From the NCBI GenBank assembly GCA_021776475.1, contig JAJFFV010000003.1, forward strand, positions 1-60,057: DNA of 60,057 nt, read 5' to 3'. The notes beneath the pieces are model-generated. The model was not told the DNA's origin, made no database searches, and saw only the letters and a list, made by a program, of their open reading frames with translations. Positions 34,562 to 43,333 of the stretch are shown here, in pieces (position 1 is the stretch's first letter; each line of letters opens with the position of its first letter). The DNA comes from Parvularculaceae bacterium. Lineage in GTDB: Bacteria; Pseudomonadota; Alphaproteobacteria; Caulobacterales; Parvularculaceae. The translations under genes and the position numbers were made by a program.

Positions 34562-35107
34562 CTACTCCGAGCCGACAGGCCGTCGATTGACGAATCCGTC
34601 CCGATATTCGACTGCTTCGTCGATGAATCCCGATGTTTCTAAAGTGAGAGTTACTGCCCGCGCTCCACGATTTTCCCAGAACCAGCCTTGCTCGCCGTCA
34701 AATGGAGCAACATAGGTGCCGCTTTTGCGGGCCGATGACCCGGCGTCAAAACTCTCCGCAAAGCCCTCCTCAGCCCCATCGGCTTCGCCATGAAAATCGA
34801 ATTCGACCGGTGCATCAGCCTGCCATGAAAACACCAGCCCTGCCCCCTCAACCAGCACATATTTATACTCGAGGGATTCAAACGGTTCCAGCGTAAAAGA
34901 AATTCGATCACTCGTGAATTGTTCTTCCCTCGCAGCCAACGCGCGTGGTGCAGGATTGGCCAGCTCCGTCAGACCCAAAACACGTCCGAGCCCTGTCAGG
35001 TCACGGCCGTACTCAGCTGGCAATACAAACAGGATCAAAATTACGAGCGCTATAGCAACTGCACCGGCGACCGGTTTCCACAGCGGATTGGTGGGCTGAT
35101 CGCTCAT
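34562..35107 (-). CDS. Membrane-anchored protein of the oxidative cluster
   Basis: The start is the ATG 35107, overlapping the stop of the HupE-like gene (ATGA); 181 residues. A single membrane helix (PVAGAVAIALVILILFVLPA) anchors a periplasmic beta-rich domain: FTLEPFESLEYKYVLVEGAG, FDFHGEADG, EQGWFWENRG and VTLTLETSGF. The W-x-W-x-N region before a TLE strand resembles a small jelly-roll or emp24-like fold seen in uncharacterised proteins next to HupE-like genes. No metal motif is conserved beyond the His in FDFHGE. Function unknown. Confidence 0.75.
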   Translation of the reverse strand: MSDQPTNPLWKPVAGAVAIALVILILFVLPAEYGRDLTGLGRVLGLTELANPAPRALAAREEQFTSDRISFTLEPFESLEYKYVLVEGAGLVFSWQADAPVEFDFHGEADGAEEGFAESFDAGSSARKSGTYVAPFDGEQGWFWENRGARAVTLTLETSGFIDEAVEYRDGFVNRRPVGSE

Positions 35108-35793
35108 CCTTGCCCCCATACCAGACCGAAAACATGCATGCCAATTAAGACAAATCCTCCTGTCATAAGAGCGGTGTTAGCCATATAAGCGTGATCAGGA
35201 AACCGTTTTATTTCGCGCCAAACATTAAGTAGCGACACGACGAATGCCAGGACGAGTACCTGTCCTATCTCAACGCCAATATTAAAGCTCAGTATATTTA
35301 TGATGAGCCCATCTGGCGATAGCGCCAACTCTTGTAATTTGCCGGCCAGGCCCAAGCCGTGAACCAACCCAAAGCAAAGAACCGCCCAACGCATGTTCAA
35401 AGAGTGTCCCAAAATTCGATCGAACCCACCGATATTCTCAAATGCTTTGTAGACGACTGACAATCCGATCACGGCGTCAACGACATACTGGTTGATCGAG
35501 ATGTCAGCGAGTACACCGAACAGAAGTGTTGTACTATGACCGATTGTAAATAAAGAAACATAAACAATAATGTCTCTCAGCTTACGGAGAAAAAATACAA
35601 CACCAATCAAGAAGAGCACATGATCATAGCCGGTCACCATGTGCTTGGCACCTAAGTACAAGAACGGAATGGGTGCCGGCCCGTTCACGGCCTGGACAAA
35701 TAGAGCATTGGAATCTGAAACTTCGTGAGCTGTCGCCTGTGTAATCAGGAAAAAAGGCACCAGAAAGACGGCATAGGTCAACCATGGACGCAT
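35104..35793 (-). CDS. HupE/UreJ-family membrane protein
   Basis: The start is the ATG 35793, overlapping the cytochrome gene's stop; 229 residues. A signal sequence ends at ATAHEVSD. Then come the HupE/UreJ hallmarks: FLYLGAKHMVTGYDHVLFLI, FTIGHSTTLLF and LCFGLVHGLGLA, histidine-rich helices that bind nickel or another metal in urease/hydrogenase members. No urease or hydrogenase gene is present here, so it may handle copper or another metal for the neighbouring redox enzymes. It is coupled on both sides by 4-bp overlaps. Confidence 0.88.
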   Translation of the reverse strand: MRPWLTYAVFLVPFFLITQATAHEVSDSNALFVQAVNGPAPIPFLYLGAKHMVTGYDHVLFLIGVVFFLRKLRDIIVYVSLFTIGHSTTLLFGVLADISINQYVVDAVIGLSVVYKAFENIGGFDRILGHSLNMRWAVLCFGLVHGLGLAGKLQELALSPDGLIINILSFNIGVEIGQVLVLAFVVSLLNVWREIKRFPDHAYMANTALMTGGFVLIGMHVFGLVWGQG

Positions 35794-36272
35794 CAAGAAG
35801 CATCCTCGGGAACTGTCACTTCGTGGTCTTCGGTCATATACCGTTGATGGCACGCGACACATACCCGATACAAATGTCCGCCTGCGTCAAACAGCTCCTG
35901 CTTGTCGCGGTCGGCGGCGGCCCGTTTTGCTCTATTGGCAGCGCCGATCAACCCATCGGCAATTTCATTCCAGTCGTCTTCGCTCGCAGCATAACGGGAG
36001 GTTTGCAATGCACGTGCGGCCTCCGCGACTTTTTCGGCGCTCTCGATTACCCGCTGCCAGCCCTCGTCGGTGGTTGGCCATAGTTCCTCCTCTCCTTCCT
36101 CGGTGACAATCCAACCTGCTGAATCCCAAATGCCTTCGACAGCAGGCTCCATTTTATCTGTCATCAGATCGTGGACCCGATCCAGGCGCGCCTGTTCGCT
36201 ACTCTGGCCGCAACCTGTAGCAAGGAGTGCTAGAATATGGATTAAACCTATGAAATTCAGGGGGCGTATCAT
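35793..36272 (-). CDS. Class II (c'-type) cytochrome c lipoprotein
   Basis: A TTG precedes the ATG at 36272, which I take as the start (159 residues). The lipobox is LATGC. The mature protein is a four-helix bundle: DRVHDLMTDKMEPAVEGIWD, WQRVIESAEKVAEAARAL, ADGLIGAANRAKRAAADRD and HLYRVCVACHQRYM, the last giving haem attachment CVACH near the C-terminus, typical of cytochrome c'. It is periplasmic and membrane-tethered. Sitting 16 bp after the PQQ dehydrogenase, it probably accepts its electrons. Confidence 0.87.
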   Translation of the reverse strand: MIRPLNFIGLIHILALLATGCGQSSEQARLDRVHDLMTDKMEPAVEGIWDSAGWIVTEEGEEELWPTTDEGWQRVIESAEKVAEAARALQTSRYAASEDDWNEIADGLIGAANRAKRAAADRDKQELFDAGGHLYRVCVACHQRYMTEDHEVTVPEDAS

Positions 36273-36288
36273 CAATACGGTCTCATTC

Positions 36289-38286
36289 TCATTTTGCTCC
36301 CTCAGCCGATTGAACTCTAAAGGCGACCAATGCGTTTCCAGGCATTTGGCCGAACATCGAATAGCCCGACTGCACGAACAACATATTTCCTGCTAGCTGG
36401 ATACCGGCATTGTCGATGGCTCCGCCATGCGCCGTAACGGCGTTCACTGTTTCAAACTCTCGCTTTGTTTCGACGATCCACAGGAGTTCACCCGTTCCGG
36501 TGTCAAAACCCCTTATTTTACCATCCAATGCCCCTATGAAAACGACGTCATCGGTAGAACTTGGCGCGGCGGAAAACCCAAAAAAGAAACTGCAATCCGG
36601 CCAGGGCTCCAAATCTGTCATTTGTGAGGTCCAATTGCTGTCGCAACCTCGCTCGACTTGATAGCTCCAGAGCATTTCTCCCGTATCCAGATCAAGTACA
36701 TAAAGGCCGGGCTTTGCTTCATAGTTCTCTAGCGGATAGGGCGGATCACTCGAAGGCGCAAACACGCGGCCATTAGAGACGGAAACGCCCCAATGAGTGC
36801 CACCGAGCGGTGATCCCGAGCTCACTTTTGTCGTCCAGACTTGTTCACCGGTTGCAGCGTCAACGGCATGAATTGCCCCTGACTTCTGCCCACCCACGAC
36901 AACTTCCCTGCCATCACTCATCACAGCAAATGTCACAGATCCGCCAAAATCATAGTCTGGTCCTGAAGGGTTAGGACAGTTTGGGCCAGACTCTTTCAAG
37001 GGGTGGCAGGCCATATTGAACATGTCTTGTTTGGTCGCTTGATAGACCCACAACCGTTTTCCAGTTGCCAGATCGAGGGCGATAATGGAATCGCTCGTAT
37101 CAGTAGCGGGCGCCGAGGTATTTTCTCCAGTACCAATATATATGCGACCATTTTGTACATCTATGGTCGGTGTTGTCCAAACCGGTGCGCCCGACGGCCC
37201 CCATAACTGGGTTCCTACGGAAGATTTAGACGTGGCAACTGCCTCTCCCATCATACGAGCCAGCCAAATGCGCTTGCCAGTTTTAACATCCAAAGCGACA
37301 ACAGCACCGTGACTCTTACAACACTCATGTTGAGGGTTCATGGCTGCAGCAACATCGAACGAAGAAAGTGGCACAATAAGTTTGTCTTCGTGCTGTACGA
37401 TACCCCCCGTACTCATCGATTCTGGAAAAATCCCGGTTCGTTGTTGCCAGATAATCGATCCGTCCTTTGCTTTCATGGCATACGCGGTCGTTGACGCGTC
37501 GGCGAAAAACAACACGGGCTCACCTTCGATTTTACCGAGGGTCAGCGGTGTTCTGATCGGTTTGGCAAGCTCCCTGTGCCACTTCACGCAGCCCGAAAAT
37601 CGGTCCAGAGCAAACATGTGCCCCGACGTTGTTGAAACAAAGAGTGTATCTTGAGTGATAACCGGCTGTGACCTTAACTCTGATGTGCCAGGTAGGCCAA
37701 ATGCCCAAGCGACGGTTAGTTGGCTGACATTCTCCTTTGTAATCTTGGTACGCGCGGGGGAATAATATCGACTGTTTTCGGGTTCGACTCCCCACTGAAC
37801 CAAATATTGCTCATCAAATAAGATTTCCTCACTCGCACATTTAGCAATCTCCGAGACGGAATAACCGCTGTGGCCATCGCCCGCTGCTAGGTAATCCATC
37901 AGCAGACCAATCTCGATCCGGTTGAGACTTTCAGCCTGCATTTTCATTTTTCCTGACTTCAGGGAAAATTGAATTTGTGCCGGATTCATGGCTTTTAGAC
38001 TGGGTAGACCAGGCACCCGCATTTGCTCAGGATTGTCGTGGCAGGCTGCGCAAGTTTCCGCATATATCTGTTCTCCTGGAGAAGAAAAGCCGGCGTCAGC
38101 TGCTTCCTTGATGCGCGTATCAAAATCTAGACTGAGTGCGGACCTATCGGGTGTTTGCGCTTCGCTCGATTCAGAGCTTGTGGTATTTTTCTCCGGCGCT
38201 TCAGAGTCTTTTTTGCGCACATCGCAAGATGCCATGCATCCAAGTCCAATCATGAGCGCAACAATCGTTAGGACATTAACATTCAT
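36289..38286 (-). CDS. PQQ-dependent dehydrogenase with N-terminal cytochrome c domain
   Basis: A 665-residue quinoprotein with a lipoprotein-type leader (MASC21) and a class I cytochrome c domain (CAACH at 79-83) before an eight-bladed propeller. Propeller blades show the tryptophan-docking pattern GSIIWQQ, GKRIWLARM, GKRLWVYQ, GEQVWTTK, GEMLWSYQ, GELLWIVE. Vicinal cysteines in QHECCKSHG match the PQQ-contacting disulphide of alcohol dehydrogenases. The layout, haem first and propeller second, resembles polyvinyl-alcohol dehydrogenase. It would oxidise an alcohol or similar substrate in the periplasm and pass electrons to its own haem. First gene of the minus-strand operon. Confidence 0.9.
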   Translation of the reverse strand: MNVNVLTIVALMIGLGCMASCDVRKKDSEAPEKNTTSSESSEAQTPDRSALSLDFDTRIKEAADAGFSSPGEQIYAETCAACHDNPEQMRVPGLPSLKAMNPAQIQFSLKSGKMKMQAESLNRIEIGLLMDYLAAGDGHSGYSVSEIAKCASEEILFDEQYLVQWGVEPENSRYYSPARTKITKENVSQLTVAWAFGLPGTSELRSQPVITQDTLFVSTTSGHMFALDRFSGCVKWHRELAKPIRTPLTLGKIEGEPVLFFADASTTAYAMKAKDGSIIWQQRTGIFPESMSTGGIVQHEDKLIVPLSSFDVAAAMNPQHECCKSHGAVVALDVKTGKRIWLARMMGEAVATSKSSVGTQLWGPSGAPVWTTPTIDVQNGRIYIGTGENTSAPATDTSDSIIALDLATGKRLWVYQATKQDMFNMACHPLKESGPNCPNPSGPDYDFGGSVTFAVMSDGREVVVGGQKSGAIHAVDAATGEQVWTTKVSSGSPLGGTHWGVSVSNGRVFAPSSDPPYPLENYEAKPGLYVLDLDTGEMLWSYQVERGCDSNWTSQMTDLEPWPDCSFFFGFSAAPSSTDDVVFIGALDGKIRGFDTGTGELLWIVETKREFETVNAVTAHGGAIDNAGIQLAGNMLFVQSGYSMFGQMPGNALVAFRVQSAEGAK

Positions 38287-38536
38287 CGACTGTACCCATT
38301 TGTAATTTCGCTTTCCTGACGTTGAAATGAGATCTTCATTTGCACAACTGGCTCACGCATAGACACCACAGCAGCCTGTCCGTTTAGTGTAAGCTGGGCA
38401 GCGGTATTTTGTCCAACAGACTTACCACCCGTGACGACACTGGACTGAAAGTTCGGATTGACTATGAACGGTGCTAGTCTCAAAACCACACCATATGCTG
38501 GTTTATCTGCCGACAGGACAGAGGGGTTTTTGGATT

Positions 38537-39370
38537 ATGCGACGACTTGGTGTTGCTATCATTTTGCTTACGATGCCTTTGTTCATGAACTCTTGTGGGG
38601 GAAAGGCGGACCCAATCAGCGAACCTGCAAATGCTCGCAACTTGACCGGCGTTTGGCAGGTTCTAAACAGCGCCAACTACGATTTGGAGGCCCATCACGC
38701 TCGTCACGCCATGCAGCTTGTCGAAGGCCCATGGGGGCCTCAACCAGACAAACGTGTCTTGGCCCTTGGTGCAGTTGGCGCGGTACCCGCCGGAGACAGT
38801 GTTGTTCAAGAGAGCGTAATTCCCTACACGGCTGAAGCGCTTGCGCAGCGAAACGAGAATCGAAAATATTGGATAGATCGGGATCCGGAAGTTAAATGCT
38901 ATTTACCCGGCGTGCCGCGAGCAACATATATGCCCTTTCCGTTTCAGATTCTTCAAAACGATGAAGCGGTTCTGTTTGTGTACGAATATGCCAACGCAGT
39001 ACGCAATATTTATACACAGGATCCTGGCGAAGCGCCCCTCGATTCTTGGATGGGACAATCTTATGGGTATTGGGATGGTGATACGTTTGTGGTCGAAGTA
39101 ACTGCACAAAATGGGCAGACTTGGCTTGATCGCTCAGGCAATTTTGCATCTTCTAATGTCAATGTCACAGAAAGGTATACCAAGATCGGTGCTAATCACA
39201 TTAGGTACGAAGCAACACTGGTGGACCCTGAAGTATATTCAAAACCGTGGACAATTGAGATGATCCTTTATCGGAAAATTGGCAACGAGGCACGGTTGCA
39301 GGAATTCAACTGTGTCGAGTTTGTTGAGGAATTGCTGTATGGAGACTTACGTAAGGAGCCGCTGAAATGA
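38537..39370 (+). CDS. Lipoprotein of unknown function in oxidative cluster
   Basis: The ATG at 38537 begins a lipoprotein signal (LGVAIILLTMPLFMNSC); the longer frame to 38471 is less likely. 277 residues. A motif GQSYGYWDGDTFVVEVTAQNG, followed by LDRSGN and VTERYTKIGANHIRYEATL, is shared with the next gene (GDSVGRWDGDTLVVNTTNFH, VEERFTRVADDTIFYQFAV). The two are divergent paralogues. The WDGDTLVV family is common near DUF6152 proteins and has no assigned function; its beta-rich pattern suggests a calycin-like ligand domain. It overlaps the next start by 4 bp. Transcription is divergent from the PQQ operon. Confidence 0.75.
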   Translation: MRRLGVAIILLTMPLFMNSCGGKADPISEPANARNLTGVWQVLNSANYDLEAHHARHAMQLVEGPWGPQPDKRVLALGAVGAVPAGDSVVQESVIPYTAEALAQRNENRKYWIDRDPEVKCYLPGVPRATYMPFPFQILQNDEAVLFVYEYANAVRNIYTQDPGEAPLDSWMGQSYGYWDGDTFVVEVTAQNGQTWLDRSGNFASSNVNVTERYTKIGANHIRYEATLVDPEVYSKPWTIEMILYRKIGNEARLQEFNCVEFVEELLYGDLRKEPLK

Positions 39371-40407
39371 AGGCGTTTATTGTCTCGTTTATTGTCTCGT
39401 CAGGTGTGGCGATTTACGCAACTTCACTGCCTGCCGTCGCATTTGATCCGTGGGACAATTATGACCCACCTCGGATGGCGGACGGCACGCCTGATATGCA
39501 AGGCATATGGACCAATGCGTCGATCACAGTACTGGAGCGGCTGGATGGTATTGACAAGTTGGTTCTTAATGAAGCCGAGGCTGCATTTCTCGTTCGAATG
39601 ACCATGAAGGAAGCCCTTATTGAAGAGGATGCCCTGCCAACGGATCCAGACGCACCCGCTCTTGAAGTGGGATCAGAGGACGGCGTTGGTGGGTACAACC
39701 GTTTCTGGGTTGACTTTGGGACGCAAGTAGCAACCGTAAAGGGCGAACTGCGAAGTTCCTGGATCGTTGATCCGGAGAATGGGAAACTGCCCTGGTCTGA
39801 ACAGGGTGCGGCGACGGCTAGAAAAGTGGGCCAGCGCATGCGTTCGAATTTTGATGACCCAGAGGTCCGCCCTCCAGCGGAGCGCTGCACGATCGGATTC
39901 GGCTCTACCGGGGGCCCCCCAATGATAAATGTTTTGTACAATAACCATTATCAGATTGTGCAGACACCCGAAACGGTCGCTATCTTGGTTGAAATGAATC
40001 ACAATACCAGATTGATCAGAATAAACGACGACCACCGCCGAGCCGAACAGCGTGGTTGGCTGGGCGATTCAGTCGGTCGATGGGATGGCGATACTCTGGT
40101 AGTCAACACCACAAACTTTCATCCGGACGCGGGGATGCGCGGTGCGATCCGCCACAGATTCTACCTATCAGCTGAAGCCATTGTCGAAGAACGGTTCACC
40201 CGGGTAGCTGATGATACCATTTTTTATCAATTCGCCGTCGATGATCCAGCTACTTATTCTCGGGTATGGCGCGCCGAAATGGTGTTGCGCAGGGCCGAAG
40301 GACCAATCTATGAATATGCTTGTCACGAGGCTAACTATTCTTTGCCTAATATTCTTGGCGGCGCTCGGCGTCAGGAAATCGAAGCTGCAGGCGCTGTCTC
40401 CAATTGA
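39367..40407 (+). CDS. Secreted WDGDTLVV-motif protein of unknown function
   Basis: A 346-residue product with a signal peptide (FIVSFIVSSGVAIYATSLPAVA). The mature start FDPWDNYDPPRMADGTPDMQ and GIWTN are conserved-looking. The middle reads RSSWIVDPENGKLPWSEQG and PPAERCTIGFGSTGGPPMIN. The C-terminal domain shares the WDGDTLVV block with the preceding lipoprotein. Proteins with this exact order are frequent beside DUF6152 and quinoprotein genes in Proteobacteria and Acidobacteria. The function is not known; periplasmic substrate binding or an uncharacterised enzyme are both possible. Confidence 0.78.
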   Translation: MKAFIVSFIVSSGVAIYATSLPAVAFDPWDNYDPPRMADGTPDMQGIWTNASITVLERLDGIDKLVLNEAEAAFLVRMTMKEALIEEDALPTDPDAPALEVGSEDGVGGYNRFWVDFGTQVATVKGELRSSWIVDPENGKLPWSEQGAATARKVGQRMRSNFDDPEVRPPAERCTIGFGSTGGPPMINVLYNNHYQIVQTPETVAILVEMNHNTRLIRINDDHRRAEQRGWLGDSVGRWDGDTLVVNTTNFHPDAGMRGAIRHRFYLSAEAIVEERFTRVADDTIFYQFAVDDPATYSRVWRAEMVLRRAEGPIYEYACHEANYSLPNILGGARRQEIEAAGAVSN

Positions 40408-40432
40408 TAAAACGTTCAGTTAGGATCCGAAG

Positions 40433-40903
40433 ATGAACAAACCGATCTTAGTCACGGCAATCGCGTCAATTGCATTAGTGGCAGCCTTGTATGCCAGCAC
40501 CTCATATGCGCATCACTCTTTTTCGGCGGAATTTGACGCAAAAGCCCCGGTGCTTTTAAAGGGCAAAGTGACAAAAGTAGAATGGGTTAACCCTCATGCT
40601 TGGGTTCACCTTGCTGCTAGAAACGAAGATGGGACCAGCACAACGCCGTGGATGGTAGAAGGCGGCACGCCGAACACCCTTTTACGTGCAGGCCTGAACA
40701 GGAAATCCCTGCAACCTGGAACGGAAATCATTGTGCGGGGATATCAGAGCAAGGATCGCCTTTGCGAACCAGCTTGCAAAGCCAATGGACGCGACATAAC
40801 TTTCTCCACTGGCGAAAAATTATTCATGGGCTCAAGTGGTATCGGCGCGCCGCGCGACGGCGCCGATCCCACCGAGAGTTCGAGAAAAAAGAAAATAGAA
40901 TAG
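40433..40903 (+). CDS. DUF6152 family secreted protein
   Basis: A 156-residue product with a signal peptide ending STSYA and mature start HHSFSAEFD, the hallmark of DUF6152. The core reads VLLKGKVTKVEWVNPHAWVH, then WMVEGGTPNTLLRAGLNRK, GTEIIVRGYQSKD and two cysteines in RLCEPACKANGRDITF. The fold looks like a small OB-type barrel. The paired histidines at the mature N-terminus and the H in NPHAWVH could bind copper. It is the last gene of the plus-strand trio, 25 bp after the WDGDTLVV gene, and converges with the redoxin fusion. Confidence 0.85.
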   Translation: MNKPILVTAIASIALVAALYASTSYAHHSFSAEFDAKAPVLLKGKVTKVEWVNPHAWVHLAARNEDGTSTTPWMVEGGTPNTLLRAGLNRKSLQPGTEIIVRGYQSKDRLCEPACKANGRDITFSTGEKLFMGSSGIGAPRDGADPTESSRKKKIE

Positions 40904-40929
40904 TCGGTTCACGGCATGGCAGACAAATC

Positions 40930-42981
40930 CTATTGTTGACCTCGTGCCCTTCCCCTTGCAGCCATGGCCGCCATGAATTCTTTTTGTGCAACAGCGCCGT
41001 CGCCATCAAAATCCATTCTGTCAAAGCTTGGTGCAAACTCTGCGCCAAGCGCACCTCTCAGCTCTTCCTTTTCGAGGACACCATTAATGTTGTCATCCAT
41101 GGCACCAAAATGCCGGCCTGCACGCAATAACCTGGAGTATTCATCCTTTCGATTGCTCGTTGTCTCGTCGTTCCAGCGATAGGTAAATGCAGTATAAAGC
41201 ATTTCTTCGTAGCTCTGCTCACCCCAAATAACTTGGCTGTCAGGATCCGGGTTCGCCGGATTGGCTGTTGAGTTGTCGTACACATAGTCGGCTATTAGCT
41301 TCGAGCCGGCAGGAATATTTATAGGCTCTTCAAATTCATACGTACGCTGCCAGTTAAAATCATATCTTGGCAAAGATAATAGCATCTTCTCCGTACCATC
41401 TGGATACCGCAGTCTTAAGTCAGAAGCGTATCCGCGATAATGTGCATGCGGAAAGGCATTTATCAGCGTGGCATCTGCCGGGAATTCAAGATAGGCTGTT
41501 TCCTTATGGCGGGGCTGATTTGGTTCGATGACGATTGACACATCTATCACCACGGAACTTCGGTTGATGAGTTCCGGCGTTTCATCATGGAAGTAAAATC
41601 CGATTTGGGTCTCATCGGTAACCTCTTTACCAACCGGCGTATAATGCATCTGAAAGCCGATGGCGCCACCAGCTGGCAAGGGTGCGCCCGACCCTTCGGG
41701 TTGAATATTCGATTCGGCCCCGACGGCATATCCTCCAGTTGACGATACCCACCTAGATGTCCGACCGATTCCGTCGGCAGGCACTTCTGGCATGTACCCA
41801 GACAATACATGGTGAACGGTTTCGCGTGAACCGACCTTAATTGTCGTCGCTTTCAGCCATTTGTCTTCTGTCAGAGGGTTCTCGATAATGGGATAGGTGT
41901 AGTCGACAACACCTGTTGCCGGAACTTTTTGAGCAGGTAGTGAGAGGATGAGATCCGGTTCACCCAGTGGCCATTCTGGAGCGCTGAAATTAGCTTCAGC
42001 CAAGAGGTCGGGTCCTTCTCCCCTTGGTGCACCTGCCTCTATCCAGTGTATCAGAGTTTTCACCTGTTCACCTGTCAGGCTCCTATCACCCTTAAACGTT
42101 CCAATATGCGAATCAGCATGCCATGGTGGCATTCTATCTGTACGCACCACTTCACGCATCATGGGCGCCCATCCTTCAATCATTTCATAATCGGTCATCG
42201 CCCAAGACCCAATGCCCCCCGGCTGATGGCATTCCACACAACGATCCATAAGTATGGGGGCAATATCTTTCGAATAGGATATAGTTGTGTGCGTCGCTTT
42301 TTGATCGCGCTCAGGAAAATTTATAAGACAGCCAGGGCTTAACGAAGGCGCTTCTGTTGTAACCGTACGGCCGGCAAGCATCGCGTCCAATACATCTGTT
42401 AGATAATTATTCTTAGCTTCGTCTCGTTGGCGCTCATAGGTCTGGCGGTCGTTAAGCGGACCGTGATAGATCAACTTATATCCCTGAGCTGGATCAATAA
42501 CATAGACTTCGGCCGTGCGCGATACGCCTAGAGATTCACCGATGATTTGATGTTCGTCCAGCAAAATGGGAATATCGATATTATATTCGCTTGCTTCAGC
42601 AGACACCGATTTCCGGGAATCCTGGAGATTGGAGTTGAGAAGAAAGAACTGAACGCCTTCGTTCTTATAGGTGTCCCGGATTTCACGGAACTCAGGCATG
42701 GCACCACGAACGATTGGGCAACCATTTCCATGGGTCATGACAACTATCGCGGATGCCGTGCCATGATAAAAAAGTTCGTGTCCCTTCCCGTTGTGGTCAA
42801 TCAAGCGGAAATTATCGACATAATCCGGCACATCCCATTGCTGGCCGAACTCTTTGGAATGATCCATACCGGCATGTAAATCATCACTCGTCCGGTGTGT
42901 GTCATGCGCCTCGTTCGAACATGAGAGAATAAAGAACGGCACGGCCGCGCCTAATAATCTTAATCGTGCACATAAGTTCAT
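40930..42981 (-). CDS. Redoxin, cytochrome c, copper-monooxygenase-like and EF-hand fusion lipoprotein
   Basis: A 683-residue lipoprotein (lipobox FILSC). A thioredoxin-fold redoxin (~50-215) has AIVVMTHGNGCPIVRGAMPE, with one cysteine of the usual pair. A haem c site CVECH lies near residue ~245 in IAPILMDRCVECHQPGG. Residues ~340-600 match the ascorbate-dependent copper monooxygenase (PHM/DBM) pattern: ETVHHVLSGYMPE, IGFQMHYTPVG, FPHAHYRGY and a DYVYDNS segment. Two calcium loops close the protein (DDNINGVLEKEEL and DFDGDGAVAQKEF). Start ATG 42981 follows GGGAG. It probably hydroxylates or oxidises an unknown substrate outside the membrane. It is convergent with the DUF6152 gene. Confidence 0.87.
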   Translation of the reverse strand: MNLCARLRLLGAAVPFFILSCSNEAHDTHRTSDDLHAGMDHSKEFGQQWDVPDYVDNFRLIDHNGKGHELFYHGTASAIVVMTHGNGCPIVRGAMPEFREIRDTYKNEGVQFFLLNSNLQDSRKSVSAEASEYNIDIPILLDEHQIIGESLGVSRTAEVYVIDPAQGYKLIYHGPLNDRQTYERQRDEAKNNYLTDVLDAMLAGRTVTTEAPSLSPGCLINFPERDQKATHTTISYSKDIAPILMDRCVECHQPGGIGSWAMTDYEMIEGWAPMMREVVRTDRMPPWHADSHIGTFKGDRSLTGEQVKTLIHWIEAGAPRGEGPDLLAEANFSAPEWPLGEPDLILSLPAQKVPATGVVDYTYPIIENPLTEDKWLKATTIKVGSRETVHHVLSGYMPEVPADGIGRTSRWVSSTGGYAVGAESNIQPEGSGAPLPAGGAIGFQMHYTPVGKEVTDETQIGFYFHDETPELINRSSVVIDVSIVIEPNQPRHKETAYLEFPADATLINAFPHAHYRGYASDLRLRYPDGTEKMLLSLPRYDFNWQRTYEFEEPINIPAGSKLIADYVYDNSTANPANPDPDSQVIWGEQSYEEMLYTAFTYRWNDETTSNRKDEYSRLLRAGRHFGAMDDNINGVLEKEELRGALGAEFAPSFDRMDFDGDGAVAQKEFMAAMAARGRARGQQ

Positions 42982-43333
42982 TCTGTTTTTCTCCCAAAGG
43001 CATGCTGTGACACTTACAATACATTGTTTATAGTAAATTGTCGCTTCAGAATAACACTAAGATGAACCCGGCCCGACGTGGATGCGATCAACGATTCTTC
43101 GAGATATTCCAGTGAACTTGTGTCGTCTGGCCCTTGAATTCGGCGTGTGCTGTTTAGACGCCGCCGCGTACCGCCAATAATGCCGCGCTCACCTTGATTA
43201 AGACCAATGTCTATTTCGGCATTTCACAAGATTAGGCGCGGTAGGTTTCATTGGCCGGTGGCTCAAAAAACAGTAGAAGTTGACACTTCGCGGAGCGGCG
43301 AATCATGATGCAAACAACAAAGGGAGTCCTGCC
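42982..43333. other. Divergent intergenic region
   Basis: The 352 bp between the redoxin fusion and the broken lipoprotein gene contain no gene. A degenerate Fnr-type site, TTGATTAAGACCAA at 43194-43207 (one mismatch to TTGA-N6-TCAA), is the only element worth noting. Confidence 0.4.

Noticed and set aside
38283-38489. Minus-strand 68-codon frame touching the PQQ dehydrogenase start
   Set aside because: It occupies the promoter region between divergent operons, lacks hydrophobic or domain features, and its only support is a 4-bp overlap with the next start.
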